Below the pieces are notes generated by a model, which did not search any database, was not told where the DNA came from, and saw nothing but the letters and a program-made list of their open reading frames with translations. A DNA stretch of 64,000 nucleotides from Pseudomonas gozinkensis (GTDB lineage: Bacteria > Pseudomonadota > Gammaproteobacteria > Pseudomonadales > Pseudomonadaceae), in NCBI RefSeq assembly GCF_014863585.1, contig NZ_CP062253.1:2816501-2880500 (forward strand). The letters run 5' to 3'. The position numbers and the translations under genes are program-made. Position 1 is the stretch's first letter. Every line of letters begins with the position of its first letter. This document shows positions 29,076 to 37,516 of this stretch, piece by piece.

Positions 29076-31490
29076 TCAGAAATCGACAGTGGCCGAGAGC
29101 AACAGGGTACGAGGCGCGCCTTGGGAGAACGCGCCGTAGGAAGCAACGCCGGACCAGTATTCACGGTCGAACACGTTCTGCACCGTGGCCCGGAAAGTGG
29201 TCGGACGTTCGGCGATGCGCGTGGCGTAGCGGGCGCCGACGTCGAAGCGGGTCCAGGCGTCCAGTTGTTGGGTGTTGGCCTGATTGACGTACTGGCTACC
29301 GGTGTAGATCGCGCCACTGGTCAACGTCAGGCCTTCGACCTGCGGGACGTCCCATTCGGCCCAGAGGTTGGCTTGCACTTCGGGAACGCCGACCGGTTTG
29401 TTGCCACGGTTGGCGGCGACGCCGGTGCGGGTCAGTTCGCCATCGAGCAGCGTCACGCCACCGATCAGGCGCGTGCCTGTTGCAACCTCACCCGCCATGT
29501 TCAGTTCGACGCCACGGTTGCGCTGTTCACCATTGACCGAGAACACCCCGGATGCCAATTCACCACTGGGCTTTTCCAGCTGAAACAGGGCGATGGTGGA
29601 CATGAAACGGCCGTAGTCGAGCTTGACCCCGACTTCCTGCTGGCGGGACACATAAGGGGAAAAGATCTCGCCGGCGTTGGCGGCGGCGGAGGGCGCGATG
29701 TCACCCTTGCTCAGGCCTTCGACGTAGTTGTAGTAGAACGAGACATGATCCCAGGGTTTGACGACGACCCCGAACAGCGGGGTGGATTTGCTTTTGTCGT
29801 AGGACGTGGTGACGAAGCCGGCTGCGTTGTAGTTATCCGACTTGATGTTCTGCTGGCGTACGCCGAGCGTGACTTGCAGGCGTTCGTCGAGCACCGACAG
29901 GGTGTCGGCAAGGGCCACGCCCGACAGTTCGCTTTCGGAAACCTTCGGAGTATCCGGTTTGGCGATCGCAGGTTTCGGGCGGTCGATCGGGTGGTAGATG
30001 TTCGACAGGATCGCCGGGCCGGAAATAATGCCCCGGGACAAATGATCGCGGTAACGGGTGACCTGCAGGGCGGCGCTGTGACTGATCGGCCCGGTGTCAA
30101 AGCGCAGTCGCGCCCCGGCATCGACGGTGTAGCGCTGGACTTCGAATTTGTAATAGCCGGGGATCGACGAGGTGTCGCCCGCTTCGTTGATGATGGTCGG
30201 GGTCTGGTCGGACATGCGCGCGACATCCGACTTTCCTCCACCCGCGTGGGCGAACACGGTCAGGTTGTCGTTGAGGTCGTACTCGCCGCCGAGCAACGCC
30301 GATTTGTCGCGGGTTTCCGACCAGCCCCATTCCTGGCTGACGCTGGTGCGCCCGTTGGCGGCGGACGGAATCTCCACGCCGGAGGCGATCAGGAAGGGGC
30401 GGGATGCGGCGTCGAAACTTTCTTTCTGGTTGATCAGATCCAGCGTGGTGCGCAGGCGTTCGCCCTGATAGTCGAGGGCAATCGCGCCGATGCCGACCTC
30501 TCGGGATTGCTTGTCGATGGCGGTATCGCCTTGCTGGACGCTGCCATTGACCCGTACGCCGAAGCGGCGTTCTTCACCGAAGCGTCGACTCACATCGAGG
30601 TGGCCGCCGAGCTGGGTATTCAAGGCGTAACTGGTGGTGAAGCGGGTCAGGTCTTCGTCCAGCGACCGCTTGGGCACCACGTTGATCACGCCGCCGACAC
30701 CGCTGTTGGGCGACATGCCGTAGAGCAAAGCGCCGGGGCCTTTGACCAGTTCGATCCGTTCGGCGTATTCGGTGAACACCCGGTAGTTGGAGGCCACGCC
30801 GTACACGCCATCGAATGCCAGTTCGCCGAGATTGCCTTCGCCGACCGGAAAACCACGGATGAAGAACGAATCGACAATCCCGCCTGTCTGCCCGGTGGAG
30901 CGCACCGAAGAGTCGCGTTCCAGCAAGTCGCCGACCGTGACAGCCTGCTGGTCCTTGATCAGCGTCGACGTGTAGCTGCTGACGCTGAACGGAGCGTCCA
31001 TCGCATCGCGGTTACCCAGAATGCCGAGACGTCCACCACGCGCGACCTGACCGCCCGCCAGCACCGGCGGCAAGCTGTCGGCGCGCTTGTCGATGCCTTC
31101 GATCGTGGTGTCCGACAACGTGACCCGGCGCACCACCAGCGTCCACGTCCCGTCACTGCGGGCGACCATTTCCAGACCACTGCCTTCGAGCAGTCTGGAT
31201 ACCGCTTCCTGCACCGAGTAGCTGCCGGACAATCCCGGGCTGACGAGGCCTTCGGTGATCGACGGCTGAAACGACAGGGCGATGCCGGCGTCCACGGCGA
31301 AGCTCGACAGGGTCACGCCCAGCGGGCCGGGTGCAATGTTGTAGGCTCGAACAGTGACCGCGTCCAGTTGCGTCGGCCCGGCTGCCTCGGCGAGCGCGCT
31401 GCTGGCCAGGCCCAGCACAACGCTGAGCAGCATACTGCGCATAACGGGCTTTAGCAGACGATCCGAAAACAAGGGTCGTGCAACGAGCAT
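29076..31490 (-). CDS. TonB-dependent siderophore receptor with STN signalling domain
   Basis: An 804-residue outer-membrane transducer. After a signal peptide (cut near residue 35) comes a secretin/TonB N-terminal (STN) domain (about residues 50-115, LGVTLSSFAVDAGIALSFQP and YSVQEAVSRLLEGSGL) that talks to the neighbouring FecR. The plug includes VDSFFIRGFPVGEGN and YGMSPNSGVGGVINVVPKR, and the barrel ends ATVDF. It is closely similar along its plug and barrel to the receptor at 43199. It lies directly downstream of fecI and fecR, as in Fec-type cell-surface signalling, and likely imports the product of this locus. Confidence 0.92.
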   Translation of the reverse strand: MLVARPLFSDRLLKPVMRSMLLSVVLGLASSALAEAAGPTQLDAVTVRAYNIAPGPLGVTLSSFAVDAGIALSFQPSITEGLVSPGLSGSYSVQEAVSRLLEGSGLEMVARSDGTWTLVVRRVTLSDTTIEGIDKRADSLPPVLAGGQVARGGRLGILGNRDAMDAPFSVSSYTSTLIKDQQAVTVGDLLERDSSVRSTGQTGGIVDSFFIRGFPVGEGNLGELAFDGVYGVASNYRVFTEYAERIELVKGPGALLYGMSPNSGVGGVINVVPKRSLDEDLTRFTTSYALNTQLGGHLDVSRRFGEERRFGVRVNGSVQQGDTAIDKQSREVGIGAIALDYQGERLRTTLDLINQKESFDAASRPFLIASGVEIPSAANGRTSVSQEWGWSETRDKSALLGGEYDLNDNLTVFAHAGGGKSDVARMSDQTPTIINEAGDTSSIPGYYKFEVQRYTVDAGARLRFDTGPISHSAALQVTRYRDHLSRGIISGPAILSNIYHPIDRPKPAIAKPDTPKVSESELSGVALADTLSVLDERLQVTLGVRQQNIKSDNYNAAGFVTTSYDKSKSTPLFGVVVKPWDHVSFYYNYVEGLSKGDIAPSAAANAGEIFSPYVSRQQEVGVKLDYGRFMSTIALFQLEKPSGELASGVFSVNGEQRNRGVELNMAGEVATGTRLIGGVTLLDGELTRTGVAANRGNKPVGVPEVQANLWAEWDVPQVEGLTLTSGAIYTGSQYVNQANTQQLDAWTRFDVGARYATRIAERPTTFRATVQNVFDREYWSGVASYGAFSQGAPRTLLLSATVDF

Positions 31491-31547
31491 GAAGGGGTGA
31501 CCCTATGGACGAGGTGGAATGGTTGTTCCTTTCATTGCCAGCCGAGA

Positions 31548-31582
31548 TCAAAAAAAGTATCACCCGTGTGGTGATTTTTTTG
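31548..31582. terminator. hairpin with A and T runs between fecR and the receptor
   Basis: A 6-bp stem (ATCACC at 31559-31564 with GGTGAT at 31570-31575) is flanked by an A run (31549-31556) and a T run (31575-31581). It can terminate on either strand. On the coding (minus) strand it lies directly after the fecR stop, so the receptor probably has its own sigma-dependent promoter in the next 60 bases. Confidence 0.55.
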
Positions 31583-31583
31583 C

Positions 31584-32561
31584 TCAGGCGGGTGAGAGCG
31601 TCACCCAGTAACCGCTCAAGTGCCCGGAGACGAGCACGGGATAGGTTTGCGCCAGCATGTTCAGCGAGCGTTGGGTATCGCTGATGGGAAAGGCCCCGGA
31701 AATGCGCAAATCGGCGATGGCTGGATCGCAACGCACAAAACCCCGGCGATAGCGCGCCAGTTCGACGACGAAATCCGCCAGCCGCATCTTGTCGGCCATC
31801 AGCATGCCCTGGGTCCATGCGCCGACGTTGCGATCGGTCGGGTTCATTGCGCCAAAGGCTTGAGATGAAAAATCGGTACGTTGCCCGGCGTTGACGATGA
31901 TCGGTGCGCTCTGGGGGCTGTCGGCCAGTTCGACCTGCACGGCGCCTTCGAGCACTGCGAGTTGGGTGCGCGGCTGCCATTCACGAACGGTGAAACGCGT
32001 GCCCAGCGCCTGCATCCGGCCCTGACGGGTGCTGACCAGAAAAGGTCGAGGCTGCGCGGCGTTGTCCGGCGCGGTCTGCACCAGGATTTCGCCTTCGCGT
32101 AAATGGATCAGCCGCTGCCGGGTGTCGAACAGGACGTCGATGGCCGTGTCGGTGTTCAGGGTGATTTGCGAGCCGTCGGCCAGGGTCAATTCGCGGCGCT
32201 GGCCGACGGCGGTGTGGTAATCGGCCGACCATTGCTGCGATTGCGCCAGTTTCCAGCTGCCCCAACCGGCGGGCACCGCTGCCAGCAGCAAGGCCAGTTT
32301 GCCGAGGGCAGCGCGGCGTTCCGGGTTGCTCGGGCGATCCAGTGCCGACATCGCCAGCGACGGCGGCAGGCCGCCAAACTTGCTTTGCAGCAACTGCGCG
32401 CGGGCCCACGCCCGGTTGCGCTCGGGGCTGCTGACTTTCCAGTATTCCCATTCTGCACGCTCGGTATCGCTGAGGTCGTTTTCACTCAGGCGCATCAGCC
32501 ATTCGGCGGCTTCTTCGAGGATTTTCGGATCGAGCGGCGGTTCACTGCGTCGCGTGAGCAT
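31584..32561 (-). CDS. FecR-type anti-sigma/signal relay protein
   Basis: A 325-residue FecR-family inner-membrane regulator. The N-terminal cytosolic anti-sigma part has AAEWLMRLSENDLSDTERAEW. A hydrophobic segment (LGKLALLLAAVPAGWGSW, about residues 84-101) crosses the membrane. The periplasmic FecR domain has GQRRELTLADGSQITLNTDT and ALGTRFTVRE. It should receive the STN signal of the downstream receptor and release the sigma factor. Its ATG directly follows the sigma stop codon (TGAATG). Confidence 0.92.
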   Translation of the reverse strand: MLTRRSEPPLDPKILEEAAEWLMRLSENDLSDTERAEWEYWKVSSPERNRAWARAQLLQSKFGGLPPSLAMSALDRPSNPERRAALGKLALLLAAVPAGWGSWKLAQSQQWSADYHTAVGQRRELTLADGSQITLNTDTAIDVLFDTRQRLIHLREGEILVQTAPDNAAQPRPFLVSTRQGRMQALGTRFTVREWQPRTQLAVLEGAVQVELADSPQSAPIIVNAGQRTDFSSQAFGAMNPTDRNVGAWTQGMLMADKMRLADFVVELARYRRGFVRCDPAIADLRISGAFPISDTQRSLNMLAQTYPVLVSGHLSGYWVTLSPA

Positions 32562-33077
32562 TCATTCCACCAGCATCAGGCACTGCACGAAAGCCTGCTT
32601 CATGTAGCGCTTGACGGTGATCAGCGAGACATCCAGCTGCTCGGCAATGTCGGCGTATTTCAAGCCGCCGATCTGCGACAGCAGGAACGCACGTTTGACC
32701 AGCGGCGGCAGGGTGTCGAGCATCGCGTCGATTTCGTGCAGGGTCTCCAGCACCACGAAGCGCAACTCGGGAGAGGGCACTTCCGGCGCCGGCAAATGCG
32801 CGAGGGCATCGAGGTAGGCGCGTTCCAGTGCCTTGCGCTGATACCAGTTGATGAGGATGCCCTTCGCCACGCAACTCAGGTACGCCCGGGGCTGCTCGAT
32901 GGTCGTGACCTGGGAGGCGAGGATCCGGGTGAAGGTATCCTGCGCCAGATCCGCCGCATCCATGGCGTTACCCAGTTTTTTCTTAAGCGTGTTGTACAGC
33001 CAGCCGTGATGGCCGCTGTACAGCGCTTCGATCACGCGCAGATGGTTGTCGTTGTTCGCGGGAAGGGTTTCGCTCAT
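32562..33077 (-). CDS. FecI-type ECF sigma factor
   Basis: A 171-residue iron-starvation ECF sigma factor. Region 2 (about residues 10-80) has AADLAQDTFTRILAS and PRAYLSCVAKGILINWYQR. Region 4 (about 115-165) has LKYADIAEQLDVSLITVKRYMKQ. Its targets probably include the receptor downstream of fecR. The start at 33077 gives normal FecI length; the longer frame overlaps the aminotransferase-like gene. A Fur-box candidate lies 15-38 bases upstream, implying iron repression. Confidence 0.93.
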   Translation of the reverse strand: MSETLPANNDNHLRVIEALYSGHHGWLYNTLKKKLGNAMDAADLAQDTFTRILASQVTTIEQPRAYLSCVAKGILINWYQRKALERAYLDALAHLPAPEVPSPELRFVVLETLHEIDAMLDTLPPLVKRAFLLSQIGGLKYADIAEQLDVSLITVKRYMKQAFVQCLMLVE

Positions 33078-33091
33078 GGCTGCAGTGTTTT

Positions 33092-33115
33092 GCAATTGAG
33101 AAGTATTCCCAATGC
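33092..33115 (-). promoter_or_regulatory. Fur-box candidate upstream of fecI
   Basis: An imperfect palindrome, GCAATTGAGAAGTATTCCCAATGC on the plus strand (given here as coordinates 33092-33115, core ATTGAGAAGTATTCCCAAT), resembles Pseudomonas Fur sites of the TGAGAA-N-TATTCTCA kind. It is 15 bases from the fecI start, where iron-repressed sigma genes normally carry Fur boxes. Confidence 0.6.
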
Positions 33116-33160
33116 TAGTGTACAAAGAGCCCATGACGCAAGCGCGATTCGAATCCGTTT

Positions 33161-34345
33161 TCAGGCGCGTGGCATTCTCATCAAGGCGTCTGCCATGGCG
33201 TCGATTTCGGCCTCGGTGTTGTAGGCGTGCAGCGATGCACGGCTGACTTCCGGCAGATCCCGTTGCTGCATGTCGAGCATCGTCGAGCGGAAGGTCGAGG
33301 TGGTGACGTTGATGCGTTTTTCCTGCCCCGCCAGCCATGCCTGGACGTGCACCGCGCTGGCGTCCTGGCAGGTGAAGGTGACGATGCCAGACTTGACCGC
33401 GCCCCGATCCTGCGGCGTAACACCCGGCACGTCAGCCAGGCGATTGCGCAGGTGTGCCGACAAATGTTGAATGCGCTGCCACATCGGTTCGATGCCCTGC
33501 GCCAGTGCGTAGCGGGCCGCCGCGCCCATGCCCAGTTTCGCGGCCACGTTGCATTCCCAGTTTTCGAAACGCCGGGCATCGCCACGAATCCTGAAGGTGT
33601 CCGGGGTCAGCAATGAAGCGGCATGCAGGTCGAGAAAGGCCGGTTCGAGGTTTTCGCACAAGGTTTTTTCGACGTAGAGAAACCCCATGCCCCGAGGTCC
33701 GCGAAGGTATTTGCGGCTGGTGGCAGCGAGCATATGACAGCCGATCTTCTGCACATCGATCGGCATCTGCCCGACGCCCTGACAGGCATCCAGCAGAAAC
33801 AGAACACCGGCCGCGCGGGCGAGGGCGCCGATCTGCTCGATGGGCTGCACCGGGCCACCGTTGGTGGCGATCACCGGCAGCGACACCAGGGCAACCCGAT
33901 CATCCTCAAGCATGTCCCGCAGCGCCGGCAATGACACCTGGCCCTGTTCATCGTTGGGAATGACCCTGATCTCGATACCGCGCTGCTGCTTGAGTTGCAG
34001 GTAGGGAATGTAGTTGCCGGCGTATTCGGTGGTCGATGTCAGCACCACATCACCGGGCCGCAGCGGCAATGAGTAGAAGGCCATATCCCAGGCGCGCGTG
34101 GCGTTTTCGATTACCGCGATTTCTTCGGGCCGCGCATTGATCAGTTGGCCGATGACGTTGTAGACGTCCTCTACTTCCCGGGCCTGTTGCCCGGCGGCTT
34201 CATAACCGCCGATCCGGGCTTCCAGTTGAAGATGACGGGTCATCACTTCTATGACCGGATCGGGCATCAGCGCCGCGCCTGCATTGTTGAAGTGGATCAG
34301 TTGCTCGACACCCGGTGTGTCGGCGCGCAGTTGTTCAATGTTCAA
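33161..34345 (-). CDS. class-V aminotransferase-fold PLP enzyme in a siderophore operon
   Basis: A 394-residue fold-type I PLP enzyme of the class V family (cysteine desulfurase / isopenicillin-epimerase-like). The N-terminal block is HFNNAGAALMPDPV, the cofactor Asp is in LFLLDACQGVGQMPID, and the PLP lysine is in ATSRKYLRGPRGMGFLY. No desulfurase catalytic Cys loop is evident, so it is more likely an aminotransferase, epimerase or lyase-like enzyme. It follows the MFS gene by 14 bases. Role in the siderophore is unassigned. Confidence 0.82.
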   Translation of the reverse strand: MNIEQLRADTPGVEQLIHFNNAGAALMPDPVIEVMTRHLQLEARIGGYEAAGQQAREVEDVYNVIGQLINARPEEIAVIENATRAWDMAFYSLPLRPGDVVLTSTTEYAGNYIPYLQLKQQRGIEIRVIPNDEQGQVSLPALRDMLEDDRVALVSLPVIATNGGPVQPIEQIGALARAAGVLFLLDACQGVGQMPIDVQKIGCHMLAATSRKYLRGPRGMGFLYVEKTLCENLEPAFLDLHAASLLTPDTFRIRGDARRFENWECNVAAKLGMGAAARYALAQGIEPMWQRIQHLSAHLRNRLADVPGVTPQDRGAVKSGIVTFTCQDASAVHVQAWLAGQEKRINVTTSTFRSTMLDMQQRDLPEVSRASLHAYNTEAEIDAMADALMRMPRA

Positions 34346-34359
34346 AGCAAACTCCTTGA

Positions 34360-35604
34360 TCAGTCGCCCGGCGGGATCTGGCTCGGTTGCATGACCATGG
34401 GCCGGTAGCGCAACGCAACGATGGGAATCAGCGCGAGAATGTAGGCGAGGCAGACAAACAAATAGGTGTACTGCAAACCATAGACCTGGCTGAGCAGGCC
34501 CCCAGCCGAAATACCGGCGATGGACGCGAACTGCGCGGTGCTTTGGGCAATGCCCAGCACGTAGCCCTGGCGCGAGCTGTCGGCGGTCTTGGAGATCAGC
34601 GCCATCAGCACCGGCGTGGTGGCGCCGAGCAATACGCCCCAGATGAAGTAGGCACCGACGAACACGATCGGGTTACGCGTGACGCCCGCGAGTGCCGTCA
34701 GCGCAATACAGCCGATCACGACATAAGTGATGCGTTGCAAGGTGTCCTGCTGGGAACGGTGCTCGAAGTAACGCGACCACGCGGTTGCCGACAGAATGAA
34801 ACCCAGCGCCAGCAAGCCATAACACAGCCCGACCACCGAGTTGCTGACCTCGAACACCGAGCTGACGTACAGCGAGAACGATGTCTGCGGCAGCATCCGC
34901 GCCAGCAGCAAAATGCCCATCACGCCCAGCAGCGACAGCAAGGGCGTGCCTTGCCAGACGCTGGTGCTATTGCTGGTCGGAGCCGCTTTGTCGGCGACCG
35001 GTGCCTTCTTCACCGGCGGCACGTCCGGCAACGTGACGGCCGCGACAACGGTGCAGATCGCGCACAACACCGCAGCGATCATGTTGATCCAAAAGAACGT
35101 CGCGTAATCGAGGATCAGTCCGCCAACCACCGCGCCAAGCAGCGAGCCGACGTTGGTGGAAATCTGCAGGATCGCGAAAAGCCGCGCCCGCCGCGAAGGC
35201 GCCTCGATACTCACGCCATACGCCTGGGCCGGGGCGATGTAGCCGGCGAAGGCGCCTTGCAGGAAGCGCAGGATCAGGATCACCCAGATGTCACTGCACA
35301 GGGCCAGTCCAAGCTGGGTCAACGACAGGCCGGCGAGGGCGCGGATCATCATCAACTTGTGGCCGTAGCGGTCGCCGATACGGCCCCAGAATGCGCTGGT
35401 CAGAATAATGCCCAGCATCGGCCCGACGTAGACGGCGATGCTGGCGAAACTGAATAGCGAGTCTGACGAGGTCAGCCCGCGCAGGTGGACAGGCCAGAAC
35501 GGCCCGCTCATTTCCATCGCGCCCATCGAAATGAGCTGGATCGCGAACAGAAGATAAATCAGGACTCTTACGCGCGAACCCGCGATGGCACCTGCTTGGG
35601 TCAT
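34360..35604 (-). CDS. MFS exporter, probable siderophore efflux pump
   Basis: A 414-residue major facilitator with twelve predicted helices. The loop-2 motif is FWGRIGDRYGHKLMMIRAL and the antiporter-type motif region is AYGVSIEAPSRRARLFAILQI. Exporters of this type (SbnD, YhcA-like) accompany NIS siderophore synthetases. The gene is 13 bases after the synthetase stop and 14 before the class V gene. I infer export of the finished siderophore. Multidrug efflux is the alternative. Confidence 0.88.
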   Translation of the reverse strand: MTQAGAIAGSRVRVLIYLLFAIQLISMGAMEMSGPFWPVHLRGLTSSDSLFSFASIAVYVGPMLGIILTSAFWGRIGDRYGHKLMMIRALAGLSLTQLGLALCSDIWVILILRFLQGAFAGYIAPAQAYGVSIEAPSRRARLFAILQISTNVGSLLGAVVGGLILDYATFFWINMIAAVLCAICTVVAAVTLPDVPPVKKAPVADKAAPTSNSTSVWQGTPLLSLLGVMGILLLARMLPQTSFSLYVSSVFEVSNSVVGLCYGLLALGFILSATAWSRYFEHRSQQDTLQRITYVVIGCIALTALAGVTRNPIVFVGAYFIWGVLLGATTPVLMALISKTADSSRQGYVLGIAQSTAQFASIAGISAGGLLSQVYGLQYTYLFVCLAYILALIPIVALRYRPMVMQPSQIPPGD

Positions 35605-35617
35605 GAGTCAGCCTCGG

Positions 35618-37471
35618 TTATTGAACGACATTGAGCGGGTTGGTCAGCGTGTGCTGAATCCGGTAATTGGAGTACTGCATCATGTGCATGCGCAACAACG
35701 AACGGGTCGGCCACGGATCATTGAGGAAGGCCTTGCGTTCGACTTCCCACAGATCCGGCGCGACACGCTCGCGCACCGCCGCGAACGCCTGCTCGGTCTC
35801 CTCACGCAGAATGTCCCACATCCGGTTGTTGTCCAGCGCGTACTCCTTGGTCAGCCACAGGGCCATTTCATGCAGGTGCGTGAGGAACGCCGCGTCGAGC
35901 ACGAACATGCGCACCGGCTCGATATCGCCGTCGAACACCGTTGGCAGAATGCCCGGCTGCACGTGCGGTTGCAGGGTGTAGCCGCGTCCTTCCAGCAATG
36001 GAGCGTAGGTCCTGCCGTCGCCGAAATCGCGGATCAGCAGACTACGTGCTTTGCCATCCGGGGAAAACAGCACCATCGTGTTCTGCTGATGCGCCTCAAG
36101 TCCGATCCCGTACATCAGGTAGATCGCCACCACCGGGTGGGTGACCATTTTGGCGTACTGGCGGAACCAGTCTTCGACCTGCGTGGCATTGGCCCGAACG
36201 CCATCGCGCTCGATCAGCTCGGTGAACAACGGGCGACCGCTGCCCGGCAAGCGAGTGAACAGAGAAGCCACGGTGATCGGCAGACACTCATCGCTGCGCT
36301 CGAACGCTTGCTGACTGGCGCGGAACACCACCGACAGATGCCGGCCGGGGTGGTCGTCCTGAGTGATCGCGTTCTTGTAGCGCACGCCGATTTCTTCCGG
36401 GAAGATTTCCAGGCGCTGCCCGAAACCGTTTTCGACCTCGAGGATTTTGGTGATGACGGTGCTGATGCGCGGCCCCATGTGAATCGACTTGGCTTGCAGG
36501 CTGCGCAGTTCGCTGGTCATCCACACGGCAATCGGCAACTTGATCAGCGGCGCGCTCTCCTTGAGCACCGGCATCATCGTGCGGTACGACATGGTCGGCA
36601 GGGTCTGGATGTCCGGGCCGTCGGTAATGAGGATGCCTTCTGCGATTTCCGCCGCGAAATTCTTCAGCACGTAAGCCTGCAAATGCCACGCGTGAATCGG
36701 CAGCGGCAGCCACTGGGATTCGTCGAGACCCTTTTCGTTCAGCGACGCTTTCCATTGCTCCCATTGCGTCGGGAAATTGCTGGCAAACCAGCTGTGGTAA
36801 TCGGTGACGTGGGGCATGCTTTCGCTTTTCGCCATGTCGGCCCGCAGCGCGGCAATGCGCAACGGCACCTGGGCGTTGAACTCCGGCGAAAGTTGCTCGA
36901 CTTCCTCATCGCTGAGGCCCGGGCGGGCTTTCCACGTCGGATAGTAGGGATGACCTTCCAGCGAGCCCCACTGGTCGAGAAGGATCGCGGCGTCCTTGGT
37001 GCTGGCGTGCTGACGCAGGTAATCGGTCAGGCTGTCGAGGCCCTGTTCCCGGGCGGCGGCGGCCAGTCGTGCGTTCCATTGCTGGCGATGTTGGCGGGCG
37101 TGGGCGTCGTTCATCAGGCTGTTTTCCATGTCCGACTTGAGCCCGGCGATGCCTTCATCGGTCGGCTCGAAATCGAAGCTGTCGCGCAGCACATCCAGCA
37201 GATCCTGATGGGTGTGGATCACCTGCCGTACGTCTTCATCGGTCATCAGGATCACGTCGCCGTCATTGACCACGGTGTCCGCCGGGCCTTTGGCGATGTT
37301 GGAAAAGAACACTTGGGAATGACCATCTTTTAGCGCGTACGTGGCCTCATTGCCAGCGGCGGAGAAGCGCAGGCCCGAGCGATCCAGAATGTTTTCGGCA
37401 AACAGGCAACGGATCATCCGTCGCAGGGCGTTCTTGCGGGAGTAGGCGATGAGTGTCTTGAAGTCATCCAT
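35618..37471 (-). CDS. IucA/IucC-family NRPS-independent siderophore synthetase
   Basis: A 617-residue NIS synthetase that joins a carboxylic acid (citrate or alpha-ketoglutarate type) to an amine or alcohol through an acyl-adenylate. The ATP-binding block is EGHPYYPTWKARPG near residue 172. The C-terminal FhuF-like part carries YGIGLEAHQQNTMV near 455 and IRDFGDGR near 480. It is the only NIS synthetase in the window, so the product should need one type of condensation or repeated use of one enzyme. The A, B or C subtype cannot be assigned by eye. Confidence 0.92.
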   Translation of the reverse strand: MDDFKTLIAYSRKNALRRMIRCLFAENILDRSGLRFSAAGNEATYALKDGHSQVFFSNIAKGPADTVVNDGDVILMTDEDVRQVIHTHQDLLDVLRDSFDFEPTDEGIAGLKSDMENSLMNDAHARQHRQQWNARLAAAAREQGLDSLTDYLRQHASTKDAAILLDQWGSLEGHPYYPTWKARPGLSDEEVEQLSPEFNAQVPLRIAALRADMAKSESMPHVTDYHSWFASNFPTQWEQWKASLNEKGLDESQWLPLPIHAWHLQAYVLKNFAAEIAEGILITDGPDIQTLPTMSYRTMMPVLKESAPLIKLPIAVWMTSELRSLQAKSIHMGPRISTVITKILEVENGFGQRLEIFPEEIGVRYKNAITQDDHPGRHLSVVFRASQQAFERSDECLPITVASLFTRLPGSGRPLFTELIERDGVRANATQVEDWFRQYAKMVTHPVVAIYLMYGIGLEAHQQNTMVLFSPDGKARSLLIRDFGDGRTYAPLLEGRGYTLQPHVQPGILPTVFDGDIEPVRMFVLDAAFLTHLHEMALWLTKEYALDNNRMWDILREETEQAFAAVRERVAPDLWEVERKAFLNDPWPTRSLLRMHMMQYSNYRIQHTLTNPLNVVQ

Positions 37472-37516
37472 ATCAGCTATCTGCTCGTCGAGTAATTAAT
37501 GAAAAGTTGAACCCGC

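Noticed and set aside
28854..31454. Plus-strand open frame of 866 residues opposite the STN receptor
   Set aside because: Antisense shadow of a TonB receptor gene; composition is typical of high-GC reverse frames and no family motif is present.
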